The notes below the pieces were generated by a model that saw nothing but the letters and a program-made list of their open reading frames with translations, made no database searches and was not told where the DNA came from. From contig JADIIX010000010.1 in the NCBI GenBank assembly GCA_027604505.1, forward strand, positions 186,001-250,000: DNA of 64,000 nt. Direction: 5' to 3'. Source of the DNA: Gonapodya sp. JEL0774. Lineage: Eukaryota; Monoblepharomycota; Monoblepharidomycetes; Monoblepharidales; Gonapodyaceae. A program made the position numbers and the translations under genes. Numbering within the stretch: position 1 is the stretch's first letter; every line of letters begins with the position of its first letter. This document shows, one piece after another, positions 1 to 12,044 of the stretch.

Positions 1-309
1 ACCTGGAAAAGGCTCCGTGGATGTGTGCCCAGCTCCAATCTGACATTGTCTGATATTCACCCCTTCCCTCTTTTAGCTGATGTATCAGTGGATGACCTGC
101 GTGCATTCGCACGGCAATCCGCACTTGTTCAGCACCAGGGGGCCTCGCAGCAGCAGCCCGGCGGCGCTGGTCTGTTTGGTGCATCAACAGCACCTTCAGG
201 TGGTGGGCTCTTCGGAACATCTGCCAGTCAAGCTGGATCTGTCGGACTATTTGGAGGCTTTGGTGGAGTTGGTCAAACTGGGGCGGGTACCAAAAAGAAG
301 CGTACATGA
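1..309 (+). CDS. C-terminal end of a GLFG-rich protein (partial)
   Basis: This is the last exon of a gene that begins left of the window. A splice acceptor (ctcttttag, ending at 76) is followed by an open frame of about 77 codons to a stop at 307-309. The visible tail is rich in Gln, Gly and Ser and carries three GLFG/LFG motifs (GAGLFG, GGGLFG, VGLFGG) before a basic end, TKKKRT. GLFG motifs are typical of FG nucleoporins, which line the nuclear pore and bind transport receptors, but three motifs in a short tail do not prove that identity. The start, the rest of the protein and any folded domain are outside the window. Confidence 0.5.
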   Translation, partial: TWKRLRGCVPSSNLTLSDIHPFPLLADVSVDDLRAFARQSALVQHQGASQQQPGGAGLFGASTAPSGGGLFGTSASQAGSVGLFGGFGGVGQTGAGTKKKRT

Positions 310-613
310 ACTGCATGACATCTAAATATAAAGGATTGTACTTGGAACAATCAGAACCTGATGATGACAACGAATGGCACAGCATCACTGCTATCTGGAC
401 GACAAGCGGACGAGCTGTAAGCGTGCTCTCATCGATCGCAGCGGCGTCTCGGTCGCGCGATTCGACTATCCTTCTTCTTTCCCGCCGCCGTTCCCTCGGC
501 ACCCCGTAACCACAAACAACCCATAACAAATACGCATCCACAACTTCAACGCGACCTGCAACGCTCTATCATGATGGCGCTTCTTTCATCAATCGATTCT
601 GTGCTTTCGTGTC
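310..613. other. intergenic region upstream of LIS1
   Basis: About 300 bp between the end of the GLFG-rich gene and the LIS1 start used here. I see no gene. An ATG at 571 followed by codons for MALLSS resembles the usual start of PAC1 proteins, but it is out of frame with the LIS1 exon, so either the true first exon or a small sequence error may lie here. Confidence 0.4.
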
Positions 614-2475
614 ATGGCCGTAAGACGGCTTGCAATACTTGACTATCTTCACACTTCTGGACTGAAAGCTTCATTTGAGGCATTAAAAGATGAAACAGGA
701 GTTTTGGATTACAATTCGGACGGTAAACAAAAATACTCAGGGCTGCTGGAGAAGAAATGGACGTCAGTCATCCGACTACAGAGGAAGGTGACTGGAATCA
801 AAGCGTCCACATCGCAACCAGTCGTGATCCCTGACATGACCTCTCTGCGTTAAATCCTCACTGATGTCGATTGTGAATGTGAAACTCTGGTGTCAAGGTC
901 ATGGACTTGGAGACCAAAGTCACCAACCTCCAAGAAGAACTCTCAGCGGGACCTACAAAGAAATCCACGAACTCGACTGATTGGATTCCTCGCCCCCCCG
1001 AACGACATATTCTAACCGGTCACCGGAGTCCTGTGACTCGGGTTGCTTTCCACCCCACGTACACCACAATAGTTTCTGCAAGTGAGGATGCCACCATCAA
1101 AGTGTGGGACTGCGGTGGGTTGAGCACGCAATGGCGCAGACTGAGGACGGGATTTCCGGAGATAGCAGACTGTTAGCTGAATTCTTTGTCTTCACTTTTT
1201 CGCCCATGAATCGTTTCAAAGAAACCGGCGAGTTTGAGAGAACATTGAAAGGACATACCAAAGCAGTTCAGGATGTGCGCTTCGACCCAAAAGGAACGTT
1301 GCTAGGTAAGGGAAACAGTCTGAATTGGCAAAACTCCTTGCGCGCTAATGCGCTTCGAACAAATGGACACATTCCACCCATCCGAACTTCCCACTCAGCA
1401 TCCTGCTCTATTGATCTCACTATCAAACTCTGGGATGTTCCGAATGGATACACTAACACCCGCACGTTGGTTGGTCATGATCATTCCATTTCGTCCATCT
1501 GCTTTCTTCCTGCAGGCGATTTTCTGATCTCAGCAAGCCGCGATAAGACGGTTCGCCTTTGGGAGGTTGCATCAGGATACGGCGTAAAGCGGCTGGAAGG
1601 GCATGGAGACTGGGTGCGAGATGCAGAGTGTTCAGCAGATGGGAAACTCGTTGTCAGCTGCTCCAATGACCAGGTGAGGTCCTCCTTCTGCATTGACTTG
1701 CTTTATCAGCCAGATTTAATTCTCAGATTGTTGTTTTTCTAACGACCAGACTATTCGTATCTGGGACTTTGCTACCGGGGAGTGTAAGGCTGATTTGCGA
1801 GACCATGAGCACGTTGTTGAGTGTGCAGTGTTTGCGCCGGTTGCCGCCAACCCTGTTCTCCGGGAACTTGCAGGTGTGAAGTCTCCGAACGTGAGTTTAC
1901 TTCGATGATTCGAATTTGAGCCAATACGTCCGTTGTGTTCTTTTCTTTGTTGACAGCCGTCCTCCCAACTTCTCCCTCTAACATCAGGGTACTGATCAAC
2001 CTGCAATAGACGTTTCCGCTCCTGCCGCTCAATTTGTTGTCTCGGGATCCCGAGATAAAACCATCAAGCTCTGGGACGTTATGACAATGCAATGTGTTCA
2101 CACTTTTGTGAGCGCGCACAAATCTAATAAGTCGGGATCATCTTAACCAATGTCATTTTCGTCCATCCTTGTTTCCTGTAACAGATTGGACATGACAACT
2201 GGGTTCGAGGGCTCGTCTTTCACCCTTCGGGCAAGTTCCTTGTTTCTGTCTCCGACGACAAAACTCTGCGGGTATGGGACTGCCGAACAGGGCGCTGTGT
2301 GAAAGTCATCGATCCAGCGCACGATCACTTTGTGACATGCGTGGCGTTTGCGGGTGGTGGGAGCTACGTCGCGACAGGATCAGTAGATCAGACTTTGAAG
2401 GTTTGGGTATGTAATTGGTTGTCTCTCTTGCGCAACTCTATATCTAACTGCAATGCTTGCAAGGATACGAGATGA
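614..2475 (+). CDS. PAC1: LIS1/PAC1 dynein regulator, WD40 protein
   Basis: LIS1 (PAC1 in fungi) binds cytoplasmic dynein and is needed for nuclear migration and microtubule plus-end targeting of dynein. The spliced protein has the family order: an N-terminal LisH region ([12 protein letters not shown]), a coiled coil ([25 protein letters not shown]), then seven WD40 repeats with family blocks such as [32 protein letters not shown] and [17 protein letters not shown]. Introns are clear at 788-897, 1115-1221, 1306-1398, 1674-1749, 1891-1987, 2108-2184 and 2407-2463; splicing each restores an unbroken frame ending VW-DTR-stop. The start at 614 is the first ATG in frame; the first few residues match the family poorly, so the real start may lie upstream. 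It is convergent with the PEX8-like gene, with about 90 bp between the stop codons. Confidence 0.93.
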
Positions 2476-2563
2476 GACTCGTACTGATACTATGACATCA
2501 GTTAAGTAATGTGACCCTTTAGGTATAGTGTAGTATATGCATTCGAACCCTTCCACGACAAAA

Positions 2564-5500
2564 CTATGTCGCTTGTGCTTCCAACGCCTGCTTCTCAAAT
2601 CCCAATATTGTCTTACGGCGACCTTCCCCGGTATCACTGAAGTCGGCGAGAATAATTTTCGCCTCCTTCAACAATCCCAAGTAAAAATCAATGCATCGTC
2701 TCTTCTTTGTAAAATCGAAGTTCCGCTCAGTGCTTATTGCGTCGAAAAGAGACTTCCAGAGTGGGTTAGACTCAATTTGTTCAACCTCCAGTCCAAGACC
2801 ATATCCTAAAAGTCCACGGTCTACCGCTTGATTCAGATCCTGTTTCCTCTCTTCGACCTCTTCAAGTTCGGGTGGCACCCTCCCATCTAACATAAGCCCC
2901 TCAATCAAACAAAGCAAGGGGTCTAATGTCCTCAACCCAACTGCACGGATTTGGTCGAACAGCAAAACCGCTAGCTGACCACGCTCTATCCTCTGTCGAG
3001 AAATTTGGGCTGGATCCATGGACAGAAATCTCGTCCAAGCTCCTTCCTTGTTGTCTGCACTAGATTGTATGCTACCCGATCGTGCGGCTGTTATGACTTC
3101 GATTAGAAAGGCAGCATCCTTTTGACGGTCCTGCTCCACCTCATTAAGTGAACGCGGTGCGTTTTCTGCTCTCTCGATTGTGAGTTGAAGGTCCAATATT
3201 TGGTGTGCCAGCTTCATAATGCAAGTCCAAGCAGTAAGATCTCGCTCGTCAAGAGTGACCGTGTCGATGGTTTGATTAGTAGTCAACACATCCTCTTGCT
3301 TCTTTGCACCATCTTCACGATCTGTCGGTCCAGTGATGCCGAGGGACTCAACTCTTTCCTCGTTATCGACTCGCTCATTTCCTGCGACAAACGTGGAAGC
3401 AGAGTAGTGGAATGAACTTGCAGATGACAAACCTCGTATAACAGACGTGAAGCATCGGCGGAGTAGGTCGAAGTCGATGGGGTGTGGGAATTCCTGCAAA
3501 CCAGAAGAACAAGAGAGCGTTATTAAGGGATCGTACTATACCCCTGTCACCCACACCGACCCGAAGAAGAAGTGAGGTATAAAATGGGGCGAAGGCTGTG
3601 ATCAAATTCTGATAACGCTGGTTGTTCTCGTAGATGCCCGTGCAAACGGCATGCGCTGCTTCAAAGAGGTCTTGATCTTCAGGGTCTCGCTCAGGAGCTT
3701 TGGGGTCCACATTGAGAAACCTGCGAGACAACAATGCATGAGGGAACATGGAATTTGAATAGCCGGCTCGTGAGTCACCCTGCAGACTCACGGAACTGCT
3801 TTTACAAGGATATCTCGATCAATGACGTTCTCGGTAAGGTACGACAGACTTTGTCGGACGAAAGTGAACAGAAAGAGAACCCGGCTTTTTGGGACAGGAT
3901 TTTGATCGGCTTCAAGAAATCGGAAGCAACTTATCAGTGATCGACAAACCATGGGTTTGCGCCATCTGCAAACCTCGTATCCCTTGATCTTTGGGAATCA
4001 AATCCTTCGCCATGCGCTCCATCAGGTCATCGCCAGCCGTGGCTGTTATTGCCCCCGCAATATGCTCCCGTCGCTTCATCAATAGAAAAGCAACTGTATC
4101 CTGAAAGAGTTCCCTCCACATGCCGAATCCTTCCGTTCCAAATCTGCACGTAATAAAATGTCCCTGCTGAAGCGAACGTAGGAGAAGATTCGCGCATCTC
4201 AGCATACGGTGAAGGAAAGTGGGTTCCTTGAGAGAGACGCGTTCTTCAGAAGTTGCAGAAGTTGAGTGCACATCTAGAACCTCTTTATTGTGAAATGCAC
4301 GGGTGGAGCTGATCAGTGACAACGCCTCGACAAGTTCCCGGCCGATTGCAACGACGACAAATATAATCGGGCGGAATTGCGACCAGAGGATTGTTGAAGT
4401 CTGCTCGAACGCTAAAAAGTAAGGAATTGCGGCGACACAGTTTACAACAGTCAATGATCATCCAGGGGAACCGCCTCTCACCAGGAGATTTTTGATTACG
4501 AGAGAGGCTCAGAGGACAATCCTCCCAGCTTGTAGACAGCTGCAGCATAGATTCAGCGATGCTTTGGACCGAAACGGGCGGGATCCAAAGGTGTCAAAAC
4601 CGTCTGATACTGTCAGCATCGCAACAATTCACAACTCACATCTCAAACGAATCTGCAACTGAACTCGCTGACCCTTTGCCTAATTCCTCTTTCATTAAGC
4701 CACCAATAGCCTTCCCTGTTTGAGGCACGATAGAAAGCAAGGCAGGCCGTTTCTCGTTATCTTCTCTCTCTGTCAGATAAGCATGCAATGGGTTGGTGGA
4801 GAATGTAGCAGAGAGCGATGGATCCGCCTCCAGAGAGACAATGAGACGTGATGCTGCGAGTGAGAGTTGTTGGAAGAAGAATCTGTCAGGAATGAGAGAG
4901 CTAGGGGATTGAAAGGTAACCTGCGTCATGGTGCGAAGGAGGACCTTTTGGATGTTTCACACACAAACAACAGCAAAAGAAAAAGAAAAATAAAAAACAG
5001 AAAAATCAGTCAAAAAGCGAACATGAAGCCGCCAGAAACGCAGTGTTACAGCAACTTCTGAGTGCAGTAACTCACATCTCGCATTGGAAGCTCAATCTTG
5101 CTCCTAGCATAAATCAATATCCCATGAACTTGTGTGTAACAGTACGTCACTGCCTCTTTATGTGAAGCTTCGCCGCACGACCCGTGGTGAGTGTAAATGA
5201 CAAGTAACGCCGTAGGATATGGCGGGACTCACACAAGCCACCGATTTGTTCCACAACATCTAATACGTCTTCCAGCACATGGCAAAACGTCTGTTCTAGC
5301 CTTTGTGTGCGGGAGGTGTTCGCTTTGGTCTGTCGGATCTTGTTGTCCTTGAGAAAGGAGTTGTGATGCTTTCTACATGAACAGGTCAGGGGTTGAACAT
5401 CAGAGCTGACACCAATCACAACAGCACATTACACCTACAGGACACCCGCTATCGCAAATAAAGCCACTGTTCTTGCCTCCAGCTCGTAACCCTCACTTGT

Positions 5501-7927
5501 TTTGCCGGCATCTTCCACCGCCTCGATGAACCCTTCACACCATTCGTAGCCGGGCTCAACTTCCGTTGCTTCCTCCCGATCTTCGGTTTTCCCGCTGAAA
5601 TCTCTCGTATTGCTTGTTTGTCGATTCTTGCCGCCATTTTTATCATTTCGTCCCTTCATCACTTCACTCTCCCATTGCTGACATGCGTACTCCAAAATTT
5701 GTCCGACCCTTAGTCCATCTTCAAACTTCACCTGCAACTCAGGACCAAAGCTCCCCAATATCCCTCCTACGATTTCTTCAACGCCTCTTTTCCCTCGTGG
5801 ACCAATAGTGACCAACAGATGCGCAAGAGCACCAGCAAGGTCGTTCATGGAACATTTCGAGGGACCTCGTGCGATACGGAGAGCAGAGGCCACTGCAGCT
5901 GGTATAAGGTCATTGAAAGACGGATCGTTGAGTGAGGTAGACGAAACAAGAGCAGTGACTAGAGACGGGAGGGTTGAAGCGAGAGGCAGGAGGAGGTCTG
6001 AGGTTCCGGTAATTCGCAATAGTTCGTGGAGAATCGTCGAGAAGTGGGAAGTCTGGGTGGAGGAAACTGAAGACCATGGACAATCAGGCTCCAGGGACTG
6101 TCACGATCATCAGTCAGGTTCCGAGATCACTCACAATCCACTTTTCTCACCCATGCTGTCCACATGGTGATCACAGCTCTTGCTCTTTCTAAGGGGCTCG
6201 CCTCAATATCAGTTTCCCCACTCACGATGACAGAACGATCTGTTTTCCAAAAGGAAAGCGTGGATTCGAGGAACGATTCAGTGTACCAAGAAACGGGAAC
6301 GTGCGACGCGAAACGGGACAGAAGAAGAAGGGAGGATAGAGACTGGAGTATGGGGATTGGAAACCGGTGATTATGCAAATGAGATTTGTTTGGAGACGTT
6401 TAACACTTTCACGCTGACCACTTGGAGATGTCAAGCCAGATTCTTTCAACTCACCACATCTTGGATCAGAGTGCCATATTCCACAACCCCTCCGGCGGCA
6501 ACTGACAGAACCGATGCTAGTCTTGACAGATCTTGAGTTCCGAGTTTGTTCCCCGCATCATATTGCCGTTCAACTTTTGAAAGAAAAGAATCGAGAGACT
6601 GCAAACGAATGGAATCCAAGAGCCGAATTAGGTGGACATTTGAGGGAATAGACCTAAAAAGCGAAATAGCGAGAAAAAATCCAAAGCATAAACGATGAAA
6701 CGGAAGTAGCGAAATTGAAATAGAATCGGTCGCAAAGATGGTGGAAAGAGGCACCTCACTGTGTCGGATTTCCGAGAGACCGGTACAGAGGCACTTGAAG
6801 AGTGCGTGATGAGAATGCAGAGTACCATGTATTAGTCGGGAGAGCCGACGAACGGACGATACCAAATGACTATAGGAGATAGATAGTGAGACAAATTGTT
6901 CAGCTGAAGATGAGAGACATTTTCACAACGTGTAGATGCTCCTTTCACCCACACCAGCAACAATTCCTTCCACCACATCCCGCCACACTCCATCCACTGC
7001 CTGTGCGTCACAATCAGGGCGGTAATAGCACGCCAGATAGATTAGGAGAAGGAAGAGAGATTCAGTGGCAACAGGATCCGGGTATGGCGCTCTGAGGGGG
7101 ATCATTGGCGAATCAAAAGATGTACGGAATGAAATGACGAAGTCCAACTTGTTTGCTAGCAAAATGACAGCTCGGCGTTTACGCAGACGCAACTGAAACC
7201 GTATTTAGTAGGAACAATTGCTTCATATCGCACACCTCACCGAAGTCGCCCAAACTAACGTTTCCTTCACCACCTGCAACTTTGCGACTTTCTCGCTTAT
7301 ACGTATGTTAAGTCACTCCAACATACCCTTTCTTCAAAAGCCCAATAAACGGCCTATCTTGTCCACTTTTCAGACAATCGATAAGGTTGTCCCAAGACAA
7401 AACATCCGGGTCCACACATCCGTACAGGTCGTGCACTTCGTGAGACTGAAACGGATCAAGAGGGAGCAATGCGAGAGCTCCGTCGGATGAACGAAGGATC
7501 GTGGGGACGGCTGGTCCGCGGAGGGGGGGGAGGTTATGATCCCTATTCTAACCGACAATGGGTTCTGAAGACGCAGAATCACGCACGAACACCATCGTCG
7601 ATCCCATCAATGTGTCGTAGCAAACGAGAGACCCTGGCGACGCCAGACGGGCCTTCTGGGCGAGTTAGGATGTTCCGTAGAAGTTCGAAGCAGATGGCGA
7701 CTGGGTTGTACAGGATTTGGCGTGAGCTTAGGCACCCAGTGGAAAGGAGAAGGAAACCAGGACAACGGAGATAGATGAACCGCGAGTAATATTAAAGAGC
7801 TTGAATGAACTCGCTTGTCTCCGAATCGTAAATTACCACGTACTCACCCAGGTTCTTCATCCGAGAAAACCCTCGACGACCGTGGTGCGTCAGACTTTGC
7901 TACATCGTTGGCTGATCCCATCGACAT
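2564..7927 (-). CDS. PEX8: PEX8-like peroxisome biogenesis protein, unusually long
   Basis: PEX8 is a peroxin found in fungi that helps the matrix-protein import receptors dock and recycle at the peroxisome. About 16 minus-strand exons splice into one frame. Blocks resembling fungal PEX8 occur in the expected order: a helix pair ending ALFAIAGVL, then QTFCHVLEDVLDVVEQ, then ILWSQFRPIIFVVVAIGREL, then FGMWRELFQDTVAFLLMKR, then DLFEAAHAVCTGIY, then FPHPIDFDLLRRCFTSVIRG. The likely start ATG is at 7927 (MSMGSANDVAKS), joined through an intron at 7727-7847. Clear downstream introns include 4562-4639 and 3494-3560. The model gives roughly 1,400 residues, about twice a typical PEX8, and exons upstream of about 6.1 kb match only weakly, so they could belong to a separate gene. 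No C-terminal SKL-type signal is visible; the frame ends KQALEAQAT. It could instead be another helical-repeat protein, but the block order argues for PEX8. Confidence 0.62.
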
Positions 7928-8327
7928 CCCTGGTGGGTCCGTGAAATCTCGGTTTCTGTGGTTTTCCCGGTTCCGTTTGCAGAGCAGTGAAAGCGGTGGT
8001 AATTTGTATTTGCAAATCATTGGAAATTCAGGCTCAAATTGAAATCATTCAAGCTGCTATATCTCATCAAGTGTCTCCTCAGTTCCCCAGCACTCGTTGC
8101 GGCTTCGCCTGTCCCCCAAGCTTGGGATTGCCAGAACTATCCAGAGAGGGTTGGCTTCCACCAGTGTAAACCTGCAGAAAAGTGCAATAATGAGATGTGG
8201 AAGAAGTTGGAACAAGGGCGGAAAGAGACAATTATGGGACAACAACACCACATATTGGTGACTCTGCTCCCGTTGCATCAATCCATTCTCATCAATTCAG
8301 AATGAATTGATCCCCACAATCACCACA
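7928..8327. other. intergenic region upstream of the PEX8-like gene
   Basis: About 400 bp between the PEX8-like start and the next minus-strand gene. A plus-strand open frame at about 8039-8305 encodes a signal-peptide-like stretch followed by a few cysteines but has no ATG. I do not call a gene here. Confidence 0.35.
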
Positions 8328-8606
8328 TTAATAAATCTGTTCACTCTGTTGCTTGTGGATGCTTCCATGTTCAGTATTCTGTCCTGAATTCGCGATTGCC
8401 CTTACCGAAGTCTCTTTCGGCTTGGGAAAACCAATCCACAAGGCAAACACCCCAGTCGTAATAAGCACTAGTGCCATAGCAGACGGACTTGACGCAGGGT
8501 TGGGGATGCGTAAGGGCACCTTTGGTGGTTGGGGAGTGTTGGGTTTGAGTCTGAGCTGAAATGGATTCTCTGCCTGGTTCTGTGGTTGGCTTTGTGGGTT
8601 AGACAT
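8328..8606 (-). CDS. small predicted single-pass membrane protein
   Basis: A 93-codon open frame starting MSNPQSQPQNQ. The N-terminal half is rich in Pro, Gln and Asn; one hydrophobic segment (ALVLITTGVFALWIGF, about residues 43-58) could span a membrane; the C-terminus is polar. I do not recognise the family. The ATG at 8606 was chosen because upstream codons in the same frame look unlike coding sequence. With one short exon and no homology it could be a chance frame, though the single well-placed hydrophobic segment favours a real gene. It lies between the PEX8-like gene and another small minus-strand gene. Confidence 0.4.
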   Translation of the reverse strand: MSNPQSQPQNQAENPFQLRLKPNTPQPPKVPLRIPNPASSPSAMALVLITTGVFALWIGFPKPKETSVRAIANSGQNTEHGSIHKQQSEQIY

Positions 8607-8925
8607 GTGGAACAAGTAACGGGAGAAAGCAGGTCGGGATGTGAGATATTCGTGAATAAAATTGATGAAGACCACACACCGAAGACGGAAGTGCAGGCCG
8701 TGTGCCTCAGTCAGTTTGAGGATTGGCCGAACGTGAAGCGCTGAACGACGAACAGGTGAAACAAGTGGAGAAGTGATGGCCTTACGGCGGAAACAAACTG
8801 CTACAGATGAGGGTGAGAGTGCTATTGGCGCCTGCGGGTTTCAACGGATTCAGTGCTCTTTACAAAAGTTCTTCACTGATGTTTCTGGGCACGGTTATGG
8901 GCATAACCGGGCAAACCCCTCTAGG
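8607..8925. other. intergenic region
   Basis: About 320 bp between two small minus-strand genes. Only short overlapping frames are present and I see nothing I can name. Confidence 0.3.
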
Positions 8926-9387
8926 TTATGAGGAGCAGGCTGTTCTTGCGCTACCGGGAGTAACGGATGAGCATCGGGGAGGTGAGTTTCGAAGAAGCGA
9001 TAGTCCCAGAATGGACTAGCAAGACCCAGGGTGGACATACCATGCAGTGCCAGATATGAGTGTGTCCAATGAGCTACAATGGCAGACAGCGGGCGAGAGA
9101 ACTCGTCATGGCACGAGTGTTACTTCCTGGCCACCTCCCTTGCACATTGGGAACAAACATGCTTGTCAAGGCGAATCAAAATGGAATCACAGACTTCACA
9201 GACTTGAGCCTGAACCTGAAACGACAACGTTTTTGAGGGAATAAACCATACCGTGGAATGTCTTACTTGCGAGGAATGTGCGTTGGGGAACCCGGGCGAT
9301 TTCTTCATCAAACGCGCTGTTGTCCCTGCTTAGAATTTTGTAGCTCTGTGTCCGGACCGTGATACTGTGACGCCTTAGTTGTTCCAA
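8926..9387 (-). CDS. small protein with a CxxC...CxxC zinc-binding-like motif
   Basis: A short spliced gene: exon 1 begins MEQLRRHSITVRTQSY at 9387 and ends with TFLASK at a GTAAGA donor; exon 2 gives VCEVCDSILIRLDKHVCSQC; one or two more short exons lead to a stop at 8926-8928. The two CxxC pairs, 13 residues apart, could bind one zinc ion. I do not recognise the family. It is divergent from the F-box/WD40 gene, with start codons only about 80 bp apart, so the two probably share a promoter. Open frames on both sides of well-formed introns support a real gene, but exons 3-4 are uncertain. Confidence 0.45.
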
Positions 9388-9469
9388 AATTCCCTAATCT
9401 GGACCTGTTTTTCTCCATTACCCGCAACTGTCCTCGTACTGATCCTCAATTGCATCCACTACCAACGTT

Positions 9470-11862
9470 ATGTTATCTTCAGAGCTCGCCTTCCAACTTC
9501 TCCTCTCAGTCTCAACGTCAACACTAGCCTCCGTGCTTAACCGCTTGCTCCCCCTCTTGCACCGCGACTTCCTTGGTCTCCTCCCCCTGGAAATCTCCCT
9601 GTCGGTACTCGCCATGACGGACGTCAAGACTGTTGGTCGGTGCATGCGAGTGTCAAAAAAGTGGAAGGTGGTTGCACAGGACAATGGTCTCTGGAGGACC
9701 CTGTATAAACGGATGGGTTGGAAGGTAGCCAAGAACTTTATGAAGGCTTTAGGGCAGAATCACCTCGGTGTCGAAGCTGGCAGTGATTCGAGCAATCGAG
9801 ACTTCAGTATCGATAAGACGTCTTCCACTGCCTCTGCGGGAACGGTGGTATCCGAGGTGGCGCGAGCCACATCAGAAGAACGTATGGCGCGGTCACTCCC
9901 TACGTCACTCTTGCATGGTACTGCTTGCGGCAGCAAAGATATAGGAATGCACACTGCTTCTGGTCTTGCCCCACGTACTCTTGTAAAACAGTCAGCCTCA
10001 GTTCCGTTTGTGACCGCCTCAGGACAATCGTCATCAGCAAGCCAACCTTTGAGTCGAGGTTCCAGCTCGGGATCCCTCCTCCCGACTCCATTGGCTGTAG
10101 TCCACTCTCCGTTCCCTGATGCTGATACCTCGTTCCTTGCACCTGCCCTTGCCCGCTCTATGTCGACCTCCTCGATCTCAAGTACTGCATCTTCCCGACG
10201 GTCCTCTTTCGACTTTCCCCACTCCGCTTCCGCCCTCCCCTTTTCTGCTTCCTCCTCCACCCAGCATTCTGTATCCTCCTCTGGCCACCCCTCTCCCTCC
10301 CTCGCCCCAGTCTCTGGCCACCTCCGTATCTCCACCTCTCGTTCTTCCACTCCCCACGCTTCTCCAGCTGGCTCACCGGCCTCTTCACCTAAAACTCGCC
10401 TTCCAGCGTTCGCTCCCACCCCCGCCGAACCTCACCTCCTTTCCGCACCCCGCTCCCCAACATTTTCTCCGCCAATGCCGTACCTTGATCTCCCACCTTG
10501 TGACTCTGTCCTTCCCCAGCCGCCTGTCGTCCCCCTGGAGCTTGTGCGACTGGATCCCGATTGGCGACATATCTACAGGCAGCGAGTCATATTGGAGAGA
10601 AACTGGAGGAATAAAAAGTACATTAGGACAGAGATGCAGGGACATGAGGAAGGAGTGTATTGTTTGCAGTTCGATGAGGATAAAGTCGTTTCCGGGAGTA
10701 GGGATGGTGAGACACGAATAGGTGGTGTTTTGACAGAATCTCCGTTCAACCCTCACCGTCACCTCTACTATCTGCTCTTAGATACCATTCGCATCTGGTC
10801 CCTCCGCACCCACCAACCAATCCGCACCCTCCGCGGCCATTCTGCCTCTGTACTCTGCCTCCATTTCCAAGGCTCAACACTCGTTTCGGGTGGTTCTGAT
10901 GCCCGGATCCTTGTGTGGGACTTACAAACCGGTGCAGTGGTGAGGCGGCTTGAGGGGCACGCGGAGAGTGTTCTAAATTTGAGGTATGAATCTGGAGAAG
11001 GAATTGTGGTAAGTTGTAGCAAGGATAGGACAGTACGGGTGTGGGGTGTCAAAAGAGGGGAATGCAGGAAGGTCTTGAGGGGACATAGAGCTGCCGTCAA
11101 CGCGGTTCAAATCGCCAATGGTGTGATTGTATCAGCAAGTGGTGGTGAGTTTTCGAGAATCCTTTGAACTCCGAGAATTATCAGTGGTAAATGTTCAATC
11201 ACTTGGCAGACCGTTCGATTAAACTTTGGTCTCTGGCCACTGGCGAGTGCATACGAACCTTGTTTGGCCACACTCGCGGTATCGCTTGCGTTCAGTTTGA
11301 CGGCGAACTGATCGTCAGTGGATCGTCAGATGAGACTATAAGAGTTTGGGACGCCAGGACTGGTGCGAGTTTAATGGGTGAGTGCAGGGGACTGGAACCA
11401 ACAACTCCAGTGCAGAAGTAAAGGGACTCCGGTGACCCGCTTTTCGGGACACAATATTCCGACATCTAGTGTTTACTGGTCACACCGAGCTCGTCCGCAC
11501 CCTGCAGTTCGACTCACAAAAAGTTGTGAGTGGCTCTTACGACGAGACCCTCAAAGTTTGGGACATTAAGACCGGTGAGATGCTTATGGATCTAAAGGTA
11601 AGATACACGAGAATTAAGTGAGGAGGTTAGCGGTAGACCCTGACTTTCTTCTGTATCCAGAACGGGCACACGAGCCGAGTGTTCAAGCTTCAGTTCTCGG
11701 ACACCAAAATTGTCAGCTGCAGTCAAGGTACGTTGTTAATGCTACTGGTAGTGTGGCTTCGTTACCGGAGTTCTGACGTGATCGATATCGCCGTTTTGTT
11801 CAGACATGAAGATTTTGGTTTGGGACTTCACAGAAGGCGTAGATGCCAAATATTTTGACTGA
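9470..11862 (+). CDS. F-box/WD40 repeat protein (Cdc4/Met30/beta-TrCP type)
   Basis: Proteins of this layout are substrate receptors of SCF ubiquitin ligases: the F-box binds Skp1 and the WD40 propeller binds phosphorylated targets. The F-box lies near the start (about residues 27-75, with [16 protein letters not shown] and [11 protein letters not shown]). A Ser/Pro-rich linker of about 250 residues follows, then [19 protein letters not shown], the usual lead-in to the propeller. Seven WD repeats follow, ending in VWG, LWS or VWD-type signatures (for example [24 protein letters not shown]). Five introns interrupt the propeller; the first starts just after GSRD at about 10710 and the last ends just before the DMKILVWD repeat. 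The stop is TGA at 11860-11862. The substrate cannot be told from sequence, so I give no symbol. Confidence 0.88.
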
Positions 11863-12044
11863 CGGACAGTCACATAGTACACATAGTACTTCTTATATTT
11901 GGTTCGAAAGCTTTGGGTTTCCTCGTAATATTTTGCTCTTTAATCTGAGTTCAATTCATGCACACTGGTCTAATGACACATACCATCGTCCCGTCATCAA
12001 CTGGTGCAAATGGCGATCAAACGACCACCCAGCATTAAAATCGC

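Noticed and set aside
1716-2119. Overlapping minus-strand frames
   Set aside because: They are antisense to clearly spliced LIS1 exons and introns and show no motif.
8039-8305. Plus-strand frame with a signal-peptide-like start and three cysteines, like a small secreted protein
   Set aside because: There is no ATG in frame after the preceding stop and no clear upstream exon that would supply one.
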